From assembly GCF_020382885.2 (NCBI RefSeq), contig NC_058513.1:18811641-18875640 (forward strand): 64,000 bases of DNA. The letters are read 5' to 3'. Source of the stretch: Scatophagus argus. Its lineage: Eukaryota > Chordata > Actinopteri > Scatophagidae. Under the pieces are notes generated by a model. It was not told where the DNA came from, did no database searches, and saw nothing but the letters and a program-made list of their open reading frames with translations. Positions 22,775-34,591 of the stretch are shown piece by piece. Numbering within the stretch: the stretch's first letter is position 1; every line of letters starts with the position of its first letter. Both the position numbers and the translations under genes were made by a program.

Positions 22775-22985
22775 TCGGGGTCTAGTTCACGAGTGAGTTG
22801 AGATGGGAGCGTGAGATTGACAGTCGGATCGGTGCAGTGATAGCAGTAATGCAGTTGATGTACCGGTCCGTCATGGTGAAGGCAGAGCTGAGCTGAAAGG
22901 CGGGGATCTTGATTTACCAGTCAATCTACGTTCCTACCCTCACCTATGGTCATGAACTTTGGGTTATCACCGAAAGAATGAGATC
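22775..22985 (+). mobile_element. RTE/Rex3-like 3' fragment
   Basis: GAGTTGAGATGGGAGCGTGAGATTGACAG matches in sense the coding end of the element at 18400-19290, which is on the other strand, and runs on into CTACGTTCCTACCCTCACCTATGGTCATGA. It is truncated and carries stops. Confidence 0.6.
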
Positions 22986-22999
22986 TCAGATACAAGTGG

Positions 23000-23945
23000 C
23001 CGAAATGAGCTTATATCCAACAGGTGTTTCAGTGTCAGTAAACTTCAGCAGTGGTTCACTGCTAAGAACGGTAAATTCATAACCTGATGTCAGACTTAAG
23101 GTACACAATATGCATTTAAGGAAACCTTGTGCCCCTACTTGTGTTGACATAGCAGTGATGTATTGATATAAAGTCATCATCATTACGATAGAAAATTACC
23201 ATCAAAAATAACTGATGTCCCAAAAGAGAGAAATTCAAACTGACTGTGAAGGCTCAAATTATTAATTATAATTATTAATTATTAATTATTCCCCTCCCTC
23301 TGGCTTTGAATGCATTTTTACTAATTAGTAAGTGGTACATGTTCAGGCTAAAATGGGGTGTTAAGTTTTTCTGTAAACTTTAAATGGAAGCGCATAACCC
23401 CATGAACAGACCAAGGACTTAACAAATCCTCATTATTGCTCTTATTCAAATGAACAAAAGCCTGCAAAATTGTTCTGATATGGTAGCCAGTTAGCACCTC
23501 TTTGGACAACAACTGAGCATGTTTACCTCTCTGGGACATCAGGAGAGGATGCCTTTTTATTTCCTTGTCTCAACTCATGTAGAATGAGTCTTCAACCTTG
23601 AGAAATGTCAAGTATATGACCACTCAGTGTTTTATTTAGGCTGCCTTATGCAATACATGTGCTGAACCCTGATAACACTGAGACGACACAACAAAGGGAG
23701 AACCTGACAGTACTTGTAGACAGTCCTGTGAAGTTTTACACCGAAGTTCAGTAAAAGAGTAAACATACATCTGTTCACCTTCACCAGGTGAGGACAAACT
23801 GAACAGACAGTGGAAGGTTTTACTGACTCCTCCCATGGCACACTTCAAGACAACAGCCACTTTGTAAAGTAAGTGAATATTTCAATGGAGTTCAGAGTTC
23901 CTCCACTGAAATTTGAGTATAAAGATGTTTTCAAAACCTTGACAT
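23000..23945 (-). pseudogene. Relic of a divergent SNTX/B30.2 gene upstream of gene E
   Basis: Minus-strand order of remnants: promoter block at 23830-23945 (like the mini-gene flank 13278-13390: GACTCCTCCCATGGCACAC), exon 1 end CACCAGGTGAGGAC at about 23775-23790 read in reverse context, scraps of the B30.2 exon at 23455-23575 (GCACCTCTTTGGACAACA, TTACCTCTCTGGGACATCAGGA), and the SNTX 3' UTR at 23000-23440 (CCAACAGGTGTTTCAGTGTCAG). Exons 2 and 3 are missing and the coding scraps have deletions. Gene E therefore once had a head-to-head neighbour, as A/B and G/H do. Confidence 0.6.
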
Positions 23946-24244
23946 TTCTGTGTAAAATGTTGGTTGAAATACTGAGAACAACCTTTGTTGTGACTGCCCT
24001 CATTGCCCTGCTTTCAAAAACATATTGCATGAATGACATTTGAAGAAAAGCAAATCACAATAAAACCTTTGCATTTGTACAAACTTGTCCTGGCATCCCA
24101 TTCATTTTTGATAAGACGTAATTCCAGCTGCTCAGATATTCATACCACAGAAATGCCAGGATTGCGGAAACACCTTTATACTCAAATTTCGATGCCTTGA
24201 GGCGTGCCATGGGAGGAGTCGGTAGAAGAAAGCATCTCATACGA

Positions 24245-24252
24245 TATAAATA
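24245..24252 (+). promoter_or_regulatory. TATA box of gene E
   Basis: TATAAATA after CATACGA, in the same context as gene D (17824-17831). It lies about 88 bp before the exon 1 donor at 24340. Confidence 0.75.
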
Positions 24253-24275
24253 ATGTCGCAGCATCACAGAACATC

Positions 24276-24339
24276 AGACTGGAAGCTCCAAGTCAAGAGG
24301 ACTCGCACTAAACTCAGCTGATCATCACAGCTTCACCAG
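24276..24339 (+). other. Gene E non-coding exon 1
   Basis: Ends in GCTTCACCAG before GTGAGG. Intron 1 is only 81 bp (24340-24420), as in gene D and the mini-genes, against 258 bp in gene B. The 5' edge is estimated. Confidence 0.6.
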
Positions 24340-24429
24340 GTGAGGAAACTCCTACTGATGAAGACAGTGTACATGAAGTACTGAAGGCTGTGTGGTCACT
24401 TACTTTACATTTCTCAGCAGGTTGGAGAA

Positions 24430-27400
24430 ATGGCCTCTGATACCAAGAAGATTGTTGCTCTGGGTCGACCTTTCACCCTGGGAATGCTCTATGATGCTCG
24501 TGCAGATAAACTGATCCCAGGTAAGTCTCACCTCACCTATTTAACATTCATACACAACATGACAAGGATTAGCAAATGCTTTGCAATTCTATAATGTAAT
24601 TATAACCATTTATTAGTTCACAAGTTAAGGGATGCTAAAATATTCAACGCAGCAGTTATGAATACATGTAATCAGGAACACATAATCACATTTCAAAAAC
24701 AAGTACCATCAACTCAGGCTGGATTACATATCAGCTCTTTTAAACTTAGTGATTTTAAAATAATGAACCTTTTTTCTTGATGACAAGATTTTAACAGAAA
24801 GAGGTTTCTCGAATCAATCAAAGTGCTCTCTGAATGATGATTGATGGGTAACAGAATTTTAATTTACATTACAATTTGACAATGAACAGTTTAACAAAGT
24901 GCCCCTCTTGTGTCATAAGAGCAAAGTCAAAGCAGCAACAAAAAATTAGTGATTTGATTGGACCTGCTGTGAATGCTGAATGTGCTGAATGCTGACAATG
25001 TTTTGAGATTTTCACTGAGAAAAATATATTTGTGAAAGAATAGATATAATAATATGTAATATAATACTTTATATATAATATAAAACATATTTAATGCAAG
25101 TCAGATGTTTGTATTATTATTTTTAATTATTTCAGTGTTTCAATTTGAAGTATAAGCAGCGTAAGTGTGAGTGAAAGTATTCAGGTTACATTTTTTTTTA
25201 ATTTGATGGATTATACTACTAAGTGCAAAAATTAAGAGGTAATTTATGATCAATAACTGACTACATTTCAGAATCTGAACCAAATCCTGGATATATTGTT
25301 GGCCACCATATGCAGCTATGAATGAAGAAACTTAACTGCCATTTTCACAGCATTTGTGCCCGTGATTATGTCCACAGCGTGATTTTACAACATTTTCTCA
25401 TGTTTAGGTTTGAGGTTGTGGGATGATGAAACCCTACAAGCAAAGATAACTGAAAGCAATAAGCCTTTCAGTGAATTTCAAATTTCTTCATCTGACACCA
25501 TTGAATCCAAGTCTTCTATGCTGCAAGTTGATGCTTCTCTAAAGGCCAGTTTCCTGAGTGGACTGGTTGAAGTTGGAGGATCTGCCAAGTATCTGAATGA
25601 TTCAAAGAAATTCAAGAATCAAAGCAGAGTGACGTGTCAGTACAAAGCTACCACCAACTTCAAGGAGTTGTCAGTAATTGACCTTAAAGAAATGAACACC
25701 CAGCAGGTAGATATGATTGAGAAGAGCTCAGCAACTCATGTAGTCACAGGCATCCTGTATGGGGCAAATGCTTTCTTTGTGTTTGACAGTGAGAAGTTAG
25801 AAGACAGCAGCGTTCGGGACATCCAGGTCAAAATTGAAGCTGTGATAAGGATGATGCCCGTATTTAGTGTTGAGAGCAGAGTTGAAACCAAGCTGACAGA
25901 AGAACAAAAATCTCTGACCAACAAATTCTCCTGCAAATTCTATGGAGATTTCATTCTTGAAAGCAACCCTGCAACATTTACAGATGCAGTGAAGACCTGT
26001 GCAGAACTTCCAAAGCTACTGGGAGGGAATGGAGACAACAGTGTTCCACTGGAGGTCTGGCTGATGCCACTGAACTTTTTTCACTCTAAAACTGCTGAGC
26101 TGGTGAGTGGGATCAGCGTTGGACTGGTGAGGAAGGCACAGGATGCTCTGCAGGAATTAAGAGAAATCAGAATGAGGTGCAATGATTCTCTGGATGACAA
26201 AGTGGTGCAGAATTTTCCACAGATTCAAGCTGAGTTAACCAGATTCCAACAGTTGTGCGAGTACTATGAGGCCAACCTCAAGCGGACCATGGCAGAGAAA
26301 TTCCCCCTCATCCGTGAAGGTAAAGAAAATGAGAGCTCAGTAAACCAACTCCTCGACGACAGACAGAAGTCACCATTCAGCTATAAAAATCTAGACAAGT
26401 GGCTGGATCAGGAAGAGAGAGAAATCAACATCATCAAGTCCTGTGTAGATACCATGGATGGAATGAAGATTGTCAAAAGTGAATCAGAGCTGGACAGAGA
26501 GGTTCTTTCTCCAGGTGTAGAGGAGGCCCTGTGCTTTGTTTTCACTTCCATGGAGACTCCTGACCCTGGTCTTGATGTGATGGCAGCCTTCTTGGAGTCA
26601 CGTGAAGCAGAGAGTACCAGTGAAGACCTGTGGTACTACTCAGGTGAAGTGATAACCAAACTGAGGGACAAAGCCAAAGATGTCAGGGATCTTGCCAAAG
26701 GACTGAAGGGCAGCAGTCAATTCCTTTTCCTGATAGGAGCCATTGATAACAACAAACACAAAGGAGCAACCATCTACCATTACAGAAACGGCATCCTGGT
26801 CACTGATGACTTTTCAAAGCCTGAACCCCCTCCTGCGGAGACGATCACAGACAGAAGAGATCTGATCTGGTGTAAGTAATTTTTCATGCTTTATCAAGTC
26901 AAAAATGTCCTGTACAGATAGTACTCCTCCAGAAGCCTGATAATAACATAAACAATGCATTGGATGATGTGGATGAGTAATAACAGATTACTTATTGGTT
27001 TCTCCATCAGATTACTGTGACCTCACCCTGGATCCAGACACGGCACAGGGCCACCTGACTCTCTCTGAGGGCAACAAAAAAGCGAAATTTGGAAAATGGA
27101 ACTCTTATCCAGGTCTGCCAGAGCGGTTTGACTCATATAAGCAGGTGTTGTGCAAAGAGGGTCTGAATGGACGCCATTACTGGGAGGTGGAGTGGGGTGG
27201 TTGTGTCCGTGCAGGTGTCACATATAGAGGCATCAAGAGGAAATCATATGATTCAGAGGTTGCACTCGGATACAATGAATTATCCTGGGTTCTTTACTCT
27301 CATCAGAACACTAAATACGGCCATCTTCATAACAGTAAAGCCGTACCTATTAGTGTTTCCTCTCTTGGCTTTAAACGACTCGGAGTGTATCTGAACTGGC

Positions 27401-27546
27401 CTGCTGGCACTCTGTCCTTCTACATGGTCGACTCCAACTTGGTGACTCACCTTCACACCTTCAAAACCAAATTCAGGGAGGCAGTTTACCCAGCATTCTT
27501 GGCTGGGTTCAAAGATTCCGAACCTGGTCAGATCAAACTGATCTAA
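24430..27546 (+). CDS. Gene E: stonustoxin-like protein (SNTX family, second type), 696 residues
   Basis: Coding exons 24430-24520, 25408-26871 and 27011-27546 join to 2091 bp with GT-AG introns and the same phases as gene B. Exon 3 has the same 1464 bp and domain order (MACPF/CDC-like, FAT-like, thioredoxin-like). The B30.2 exon is five residues shorter than in gene B and clearly diverged ([27 protein letters not shown]). This is the D/E/F type, with a short intron 1 and its own upstream block. Different types lying side by side would suit the two-subunit plan of known SNTX proteins, but pairing is inference. It is the only intact copy of this type in the window. No signal peptide. Confidence 0.92.
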
Positions 27547-28651
27547 AATGTAGTCAGATGCTGAATACAGAATTTTGTCAGTGATTTATTTGATTCCTCC
27601 TTCTGGGATTCTGAGTTTTACAGGTAGCTGAGACCAAATTTAGTCCGTGGTAGGAAATGGTGAAGGTATTGATGATTAATTGACAAGTAAACTTCTTGTA
27701 GGAGGCAATTGGTTTTCCAATCATCTGACAGCAAGCTTTTATTTTGACAAGTACTCAGTTTCTTAAATTACTATGTTATACATCAGTTATCAATAGTCTG
27801 AAGGCCTTGCATGACAATTTTAGGTGTCTTTCTCCTGTACCAACTCTGTCCTCTTCTTTCACTCCACCACTCATAGTTACTCATAGTTTTGCATTTTCAA
27901 GCAGACCTACAGTGAAAACTGTGGCAGTTTCGATGCTTTAAGCCGTAATGAGGACGGTCACAGGCAGATTTTAGCAGCTGCATCCATGAATAAGAATAGA
28001 GAAGTTTTGTTTTTGTATTGCAGAGTAGAGCTACTTAGTCCTCCATGCTGTGACGGTGCTAACCAGTGCACCATGTGCCACACCTGCAGTACAATATGAT
28101 GAGGAATCATGGAGGATAAGACTTTTCTTTCTCACATAACCTTGTTTGGATCTCAGTATAGAAAACCATGCGTGGACGAGCAGCAGGTCAGAAGGTCGTA
28201 TTGTTGGCTTTGCTAAGTTTATATTCTGTTTTCTTGTGGCTTTGCTGTAATCGCTGAAACTTTGATGCTTGAGAGATTATTAATATGATATTGTGTTAGC
28301 TAAATACAGTCACAGAATATAACTTAAACTGTGATTATTGTGCTTCCTATAGCCTGATTCATGCTTGTGTTTATTCAGGATTGAGTTCTGTTTCTTTTGG
28401 TGTGGTTTTAAGTGATCATGGGTTCCATTAATCTTTGGGAAGCTGAAGGGGAAAACAGACTCAGGAAGGCTCTGCTGGTTGAGAGGAGAGTCGCTGTTAG
28501 AAAGCTGGTGTTTGTAAAGCTGAAGCCTTCCTGATGTGAAGACAACATCAGTGTCTGATTTCTTTGATCTGTATGTTCATGTAATGATGACATTTATCTA
28601 CAACTCTGATTGGACGTGTTTGTTCTCTTCTCCAGACAAAAATTCAATAAA
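27547..28651 (+). other. 3' UTR and downstream of gene E
   Basis: About 1.1 kb without further exons, ending at ATTCAATAAAGCGAAG (AATAAA 28646-28651) followed by GTGTGTGCTG. It is preserved downstream of gene F (59847-60978). Confidence 0.55.
28646..28651 (+). terminator. Polyadenylation signal of gene E
   Basis: AATAAA followed by a TGTGTGTGCTG GU-rich element about 20 bp on. Confidence 0.65.
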
Positions 28652-29338
28652 GCGAAGAGCTGAGTCGAAGTGTGTGTGCTGTTTTCTTCTTTCCTGCTGA
28701 GTCAAACCATATGATATAAAAATGGTTGTTCTTTTAAAGTTTTCCACAAGTTAAAGGGCCGTGAGGTCTCTGCTCATCTTTTGATGAAGGTTGAAATGAT
28801 GGTTAATGATCCTCTGATGACCTCCTATGGAGAACGTTGGTCACTGGAGCAACAGACAGAATAGAAAATGACAGAAAGCCTCCACACTGATTGTCCAACA
28901 AATGGACAAGATTCAAGATTTCATACCAGAATGACAAAACAGGCCATTTGTCAGCCTCTCATGATCAGTGTAAAGTGTATAATAGTGAAGTTCTTTTTCT
29001 TTAAAACACAGATGTCTATTTGCCAATTCTACTCTGTTAATGTGTTATCAAAGGCTCATTTATTTTTAAATCCCAAACTATAGGCGTGTGTACCTACACT
29101 GTCATTGCACTATTCCACAGATTCACTGTTACTGTATATAGAATTTTTTTATTTTTATCTTTATCTTATTGTATACAGTATCTTTTATGTTTTTTGCTGC
29201 CCCCATGTGGTTTTTACTCTAATATGTTAGGTGTTAATATGTTAGGTTGTGTACTTGAGAGTAAAGACTAACTGGAGTCAAATTCCTTGTTTGTACACGC
29301 AAACTTGGCCAATAAAGCTGATTCTGATTCTGATTCTA
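28652..29338. other. Intergenic stretch ending in LINE/SINE tail
   Basis: Mostly unassigned. The last about 90 bp (CCTTGTTTGTACACGCAAAC, TTGGCCAATAAAGCTGATTC) are a typical fish retroposon 3' end with a (GATTCT)n tail at about 29319-29337. It abuts the truncated B30.2 exon. Confidence 0.55.
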
Positions 29339-30675
29339 ATCTCACGCTGGATCCAGACACTGCAAACAACCGCCTCACTCTGTCTGAGGGAAACATAAAG
29401 GCAGCATATGGAGCATGGCAGTCATATCCTGATCGCCCAGAGAGGTTGGCTGCATACTCTTACGTCCCTGCTGAGGTGGAAGCCAAGGTGGTGGAGAACT
29501 TAAAGTTTTTTTATTGTTATACCAAACTAAACAAGTTTTTTTCCTAAAAATGTGGGGTGAAGAGAAAACTGTGTGGTTCTGCTAAAATAATTTTAAAAAG
29601 TACAATACAACTGGACCTAACTATTCACTACCTGTGGTAACTGAACGTCTGGGAACGTCGAGACTCTGACGTGTTCAGGTGAACGTACTCCGTCATTTCC
29701 CGTTTGTCGTGCGCTGTGCTAAGCGTTGCATTGTTACACTGCTCTGCTCTAGATTCTTGTTCAGTTAAAGCTATTTCGTTGTTGTCCATATTAGAGCTCA
29801 TCTACACACTAAAAACTCACATTACTGTTGTTAAGCACTCGCCTCTATCTTATCACTATCTTATCAGTCTTAAGTCGTAAGTTACGCTTGACTATGGCCT
29901 CTCCTTCCTTCTCCCGTTCTGCTGCTCTGTCCTGCTCGGTGTGTCAAATCTTTAGCTATTCTTCCGCCTCCTTCAGTGATAATGGCATTTGTAGAAACTG
30001 TAGCCTGTTGGTTAGGTTGGAGGCGAAGCTTAGCGATTTGGAATGAGGGAATATGTAGGTATTCCCCACTCGGCGACACACCCACCGAAGAAGCAGCTCT
30101 GATAATTGAAGACTCTGTTTTGCGAAACATTAAGATAGCGAAACCAGCAACCGTAGTCTACATTCCTGGGGCCAGAGCAGGCAACATTCAAACAATGTTG
30201 AAACTGAAACACAGAGCCCTTGCCTGCACGTAACACCCGTCCTCAGGTGTTTTCTAGAGACAGCCTGAAGGAGAGCTCTTACTGGGAGGTGGAATGGAGC
30301 ACCAGTCCTGATGAATCTGTTTATGTAGGGGTCGCATACGGTGAGACTGACAGAAAATCAACAAGCTCAGACAGCCAGTTTGGAAACAATTCCATGTCGT
30401 GGTGCTTTGGCCAATATGCTGCACCTGGTTCACCACAACCCGTACTCAGAGCATGGCACAATGGTAAGGTGTGGGAGGGTCCTTTTCCCTGTGGTGGCTG
30501 TGAAAGGGTTGGGGTGTTACTGAACTATGATGCTGGCACTCTGTCCTTCTACAATGTCTCCTTTGGTGACCCGACTCACCTCTACACCTTTCAGGCCAAG
30601 TTCACTGAGCCTGTGTACCCATGCTTCTGGGTTGGAAAATGTGGCAATTACTTAGTCCTGACTGGATTCATATAA
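29339..30675 (+). pseudogene. Broken B30.2-only mini-gene (copy 3)
   Basis: B30.2 exon homologous to mini-genes C and I, in two pieces: 29339-29454 (LTLDPDTA present) and 30240-30675 (YWEVEW, GTLSFY, terminal stop). Between them lies about 785 bp of retroelement sequence. The 5' edge is cut by a retroposon tail, so exon 1, exon 2 and the exon 4 acceptor are gone. The downstream half reads open, but there is no way to start it. The 3' UTR (30676-31020) is that of the mini-gene family. Confidence 0.8.
29455..30239 (+). mobile_element. LINE ORF1-type fragment inside the B30.2 exon
   Basis: From 29895 it encodes a Cys-rich start (LSCSVCQIF, GICRNCSLLV) and later IIEDSVLRNIKIAKPATVV with PGARAGNIQ. 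The DSxLRN...PGA pattern resembles the SGNH-esterase-like ORF1 of fish L2/CR1-type LINEs. It is truncated and frame-shifted. A longer copy of the same insertion is at 62157-63132. Confidence 0.55.
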
Positions 30676-31020
30676 GAGCAGCAACTTTAGAGTCACTGTA
30701 GCTTTAACATGCTTCACCAATTAAACAATGTATTAAATAAATCCCAGGGGGACCAGGATTCTTGATTAGAATTCGTGTTGATTTGATGCGCAGCCTTCAT
30801 TACAAACCAGTTTGTGATTCACAGATTCTCAATCAGTTTTCACTGTTTGGCACATCACAGATATGTTTTCAGTTGTAACTTTCTGTTGTAATTCTTGATT
30901 TGCTCAGCCGTTTGTACTGAAGTTCTGTTGATAAAGTGCATATCGTTTCAATATGTGACTCCTGTCAGACTGAAACACCTGTTGGATATGTTCACTGTCC
31001 TCCTCAGCAGAATATTCAAT
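30676..31020 (+). other. 3' UTR of mini-gene copy 3
   Basis: Shares CAAACCAGTTTGTGATTCACAG and the following stretch with 34700-34800 and, reversed, with 12000-12100 and 48540-48620. AATAAA is at about 31016-31021. Confidence 0.6.
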
Positions 31021-31026
31021 AAAGTG

Positions 31027-31781
31027 TGTCACACCGCGGTGAGGTCTTGTCTTGGGTTTATGTCTCGTCACTTCCTGTTTTATTTTGAAAAGTAACTCTC
31101 CTCTCGTTTCAGGTCACTTGCCCTTCCTCATGTCTCCAGTCTGATTGTCTTCCCAACCACCTGATTGTTTCCACCTGGTCCCCATCATCCTCATGTGTTC
31201 AAATAGTCTGCGTTTCCCTTGTCTTGTGCCAGTGTGTTTCGTTCCTCATGTTCACACCAGCTCTCTTCCATGCCACAGCCTTCGTATGTATATGTTCCTC
31301 GTGTCTCGTTATATTCTAGCCTCTGAAACAGAGTGTATTTTTGTTGTAAATTTCATAGTTCAGGTTTAGCCATATTGAATTGTTTGTTTATGTTCTTTGG
31401 TTTTTCCTCCTCTATCGGAGTGATTTTCAGTTCTAATTCTGTTTGTTATTTCAGATAGATTTCCTCTATTAAGAGTGATTTTTAGTTCTTAGTAGTATTT
31501 CTCTAGATAGTTATCCTCTGCTTAGAGTGATTTTTTGTTCTTTGAAGTTTTTGTTTTTTCTTCCTAGTTTGTTTGATTTTCCTCCTGCTGGAGTGATTTT
31601 CTGTTTTACTAGATAGTAGTACTCTAGCCTAGTTAGATCCTTGAGTCCTAGGAAAGTTTCATAGCCTTTTGCTTTCTCTGAAGCTCTGTGGGAGGTTGGA
31701 TTGGGGTTTTGCTTAGAGAAATAAACTCTTTATTCTCTCACTATATCTGCGCCTGAGTCCTGTGTAAACCGAAACCTGACA
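31027..31781 (+). mobile_element. Probable solo LTR
   Basis: A 755-bp element begins TGTCAC and ends CCTGACA (TG...CA with matching inverted ends), has an AAATAAACTC signal near 31720, and is flanked by AAGTG and AAGTA (four of five bases alike, as a 5-bp target duplication). It sits just past the AATAAA of the broken mini-gene. No internal retroviral genes were seen. Confidence 0.65.
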
Positions 31782-31884
31782 AAGTAAACGAAAGGTGTGC
31801 AGGAAACACATCAGCGGGCAAAACCTGGGGTGGTCAGTAGGTCAGATCAGTAGGAAAGATCTTCACATTGGAAACTCCAGTTGG

Positions 31885-32060
31885 AAGTAAAGAATCAAGA
31901 ATCAAGAGTCTTTATTGTCATTATGCAAGCAAAACGAAATTTTGTAAAGATTCTCGGCTCAAATGTACACATATAAATAACAGCAAAAATATCAAAAATA
32001 TAAAACACAAAGTAAAGTGAAGTGAATGAAGTGCATCTAGTGCCAGTCTATGGTGTGCTG
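31885..32060 (-). repeat. Retroposon 3' end, reversed
   Basis: AGAATCAAGAATCAAGAGTCTTTATTGTCATTATGCA is the reverse of a fish LINE 3' end with a (GATTCTT)n tail; GCAAAACGAAATTTTG follows. Confidence 0.5.
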
Positions 32061-32216
32061 AGAGTGTTTGATTGTGTGTGCGTGTGGCTGGGGTGGGGCA
32101 TGCCTACAATCCCCCGTGCTGTCCTCACCACCCGGGCTAAGTCCTTCCTGTCTTGAGCTGTCACACTCAGTGACTGGTATTGCCTTTACTTAAAGAAACC
32201 TTAACTTGACACAGAC

Positions 32217-34310
32217 ATCTTGGCAAACTATAGGCCGATATCCAACCTCCCATTTGTTTCAAGATACTTGAAAGAGTGGTTGCAAGTCAGTCAACTAATC
32301 ACCTACACAGGAACAATCTGTTTGAAGTGTTTCAGTCTGGTTTCAGAGCCCATCACAGCACAGAAACAGCACTGGTTAAAGTTAGAAATGACCTCCTCAT
32401 GGCATCAGACCATGGGCTTGTTTCCATACTCGTTTTACTGGATCTCAGTGCTGCCTTTGCCAGCATTTTATTACACAGATTAGACCATGAGACTAGGATC
32501 ACAGGGGCAGCACTAGGCTGGTTTAAATCATATTTATCAGATAGATTTCACTTTGTTCATATTAATGATGTTTCCTCTTCACATTTAAGGGTTAGCCTCG
32601 GTGTTCCACAAGGTTCAGTGCTCGGGCCGATCCTGTTCACCTTATACATGCTCCCTCTAGGAAATATTATTCAGAAACATGGCATAAACTTTCATTGCTA
32701 TGCTGATGACACTCAGCTGTACTTATCCATAAAGTCTGAAGAAACAGAGCCGTTAGCCAGACTCCAGGCATGTCTTAAGGACATAAAGGACTGGATGACC
32801 TCCAATATTTTATTATTAAACTCAGACAAAACTGAGATCATTGTTCTAGGCCCCAAACACCTTAGAAATAGAATAGCTGATAATATTCTCTCTCTGGACG
32901 GCATTACTTTGGCCTCCAGTACGACTGCGAGGAACCTCGGCATCATCTTCGATCAGGACGTGTCATTTATTCATCACATTAAACAGATCTCTAAGACCGC
33001 CTTCTTTCACCTCCGTAATATTGCTAAGATTAGGAGTGTCCTCTCTCAGAGTGATGCTGAAAAACTTTTGTTACTTCCAGGCTGGATTGTTGCAACTCAC
33101 TATTGTCAGGATGTCCAAATTACTCTATTAATAGCCTGCAGCTGATCCAGAATGCAGCAGCTAGAGTTTTAACAGGAATCAGTAAAAGGGATCATATCTC
33201 CCCCATCTTAGCTTCTCTTCACTGGCTTCCGGTAAAATTCAGAATAGACTTTAAAATTCTCCTACTTACATATAAGGCCCTAAATGGACTAGCCCCATCA
33301 TACCTGCAGGATCTAATAGTCCCATATATTCCCAATAGATCACTTAGATCACAGAGTGCAGGTTTACTCACAGTTCCCAGAATTCATAAAAGTAGAACGG
33401 GAAGACGAGCCTTTAGTTATCAGACAGCCCTGCTGTGGAACCAGTTGCCAATCTGGGTTCGACAGGCAGACACCACCTCCACTTTTAAGACCAGACTTAA
33501 AATGTTTCTGTTTAGTAAAGCATATAGTTAGCACCAAACAAAGTGTGTAGGGCTGGTAGGCATAGTTACAGTCACTTCTTGACAGACAGCCACAGGTAGA
33601 ACAGGTGTGACTAACTGTTAATCTTTAATCTCTATCATAGCCATGCTGCTATAGGCCTATGCTGCTGGGGGACACAAACCTGATCCACCGAGCAGTTCCC
33701 CCACCTCCCCAACACCACCACCATCTCTACTCCCCCACCTCCTTTCCTCTTCTTCCTCTCCCCTCATCAGATCAACATACAATTCATTATTTTATGTCAC
33801 TAACTGTGTGTCCAGTTCTCCTCGTAGTTTTGTGTCTCTCCCTCCCTTTCTTTCTCTCTCTGTATCTTTCTGCAGGTTTCTCTCCATCCAGATCTACATG
33901 TTGAACTGCATCCGGCCCTCTGACAGACCACATCTGCCTGTCTGAACCTGAACAACATATCAGCTAAAAAACAAAGAAATACAATATATAGCCTTTCAGC
34001 ATTCCAATTAAAAAAATCTGTCGTTTGTCTTTTGTACTGTATGATGTTTATTGCATGTATGTTTCTGTCTCTCTTTCGTCCTCTCTGCCCTGTCTACCTC
34101 TTCTTCTCCTCCTTCACCCAGCCGACTATCAGCAGGATGGTTCTCCCTTGTGAGTCGGGTCCTGCTCAGGGTTTCTTCCTGTTAAAAGAGAGTTTTTCCT
34201 TGTCACTGTCTGATTGCTCGGGGGTTCAGGCTTTGGGTCTCTGTAAAGCACCCAGAGACAATTTTGTGCTATAAACTGATAAATAAATAAAACTGAATTG
34301 AATTAGTAAA
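32217..34310 (+). mobile_element. Decayed L2-clade LINE, 3' half
   Basis: Reverse transcriptase blocks: ANYRPISNLPF, GFRAHHSTETALVKV, LLDLSAAF, GVPQGSVLGP, HCYADDTQLY, LLLNSDKTEI. The reading frame breaks near 33100; the C-terminal part (IQNAAARVLTG, HWLPVKFRI) continues in another frame to 33531. The 3' UTR ends in AATAAATAAAACTGAATTGAATT. Its 3' end is related to the repeats in intron 2 of genes A, B, G and H. The endonuclease half is missing. Confidence 0.8.
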
Positions 34311-34591
34311 ACATAAAGGATTTGACTCTTTAACAAAAAATGTCCATTCTGTCTGAGTGTCTGAACAGCGCCTTTAATGGATGGAACTTTGATGATCTTA
34401 ACTTTGGAGTTGCCTCAAAGGCAAAAAAGAAACTGCAGCCACTATGTAGACTGTGTTTTAAGAGATGAATATCATGTTAAAGGAGAGGAAAAGTTGTTTC
34501 AAGCTGTGAGTCCAAACCATGAAAGATGTGGGGCAGACTGTTGAGAATGGTGATGGGATTTAAATGCTTGAAACTTGACCTCAACTGTAAA
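34311..34591. other. Unassigned stretch between L2 and inverted repeat 2
   Basis: No ORF or known repeat was seen. It ends where homology with the mini-gene 3' UTR begins (TAAAGAGCAGTGATGAAGAATG). Confidence 0.4.
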
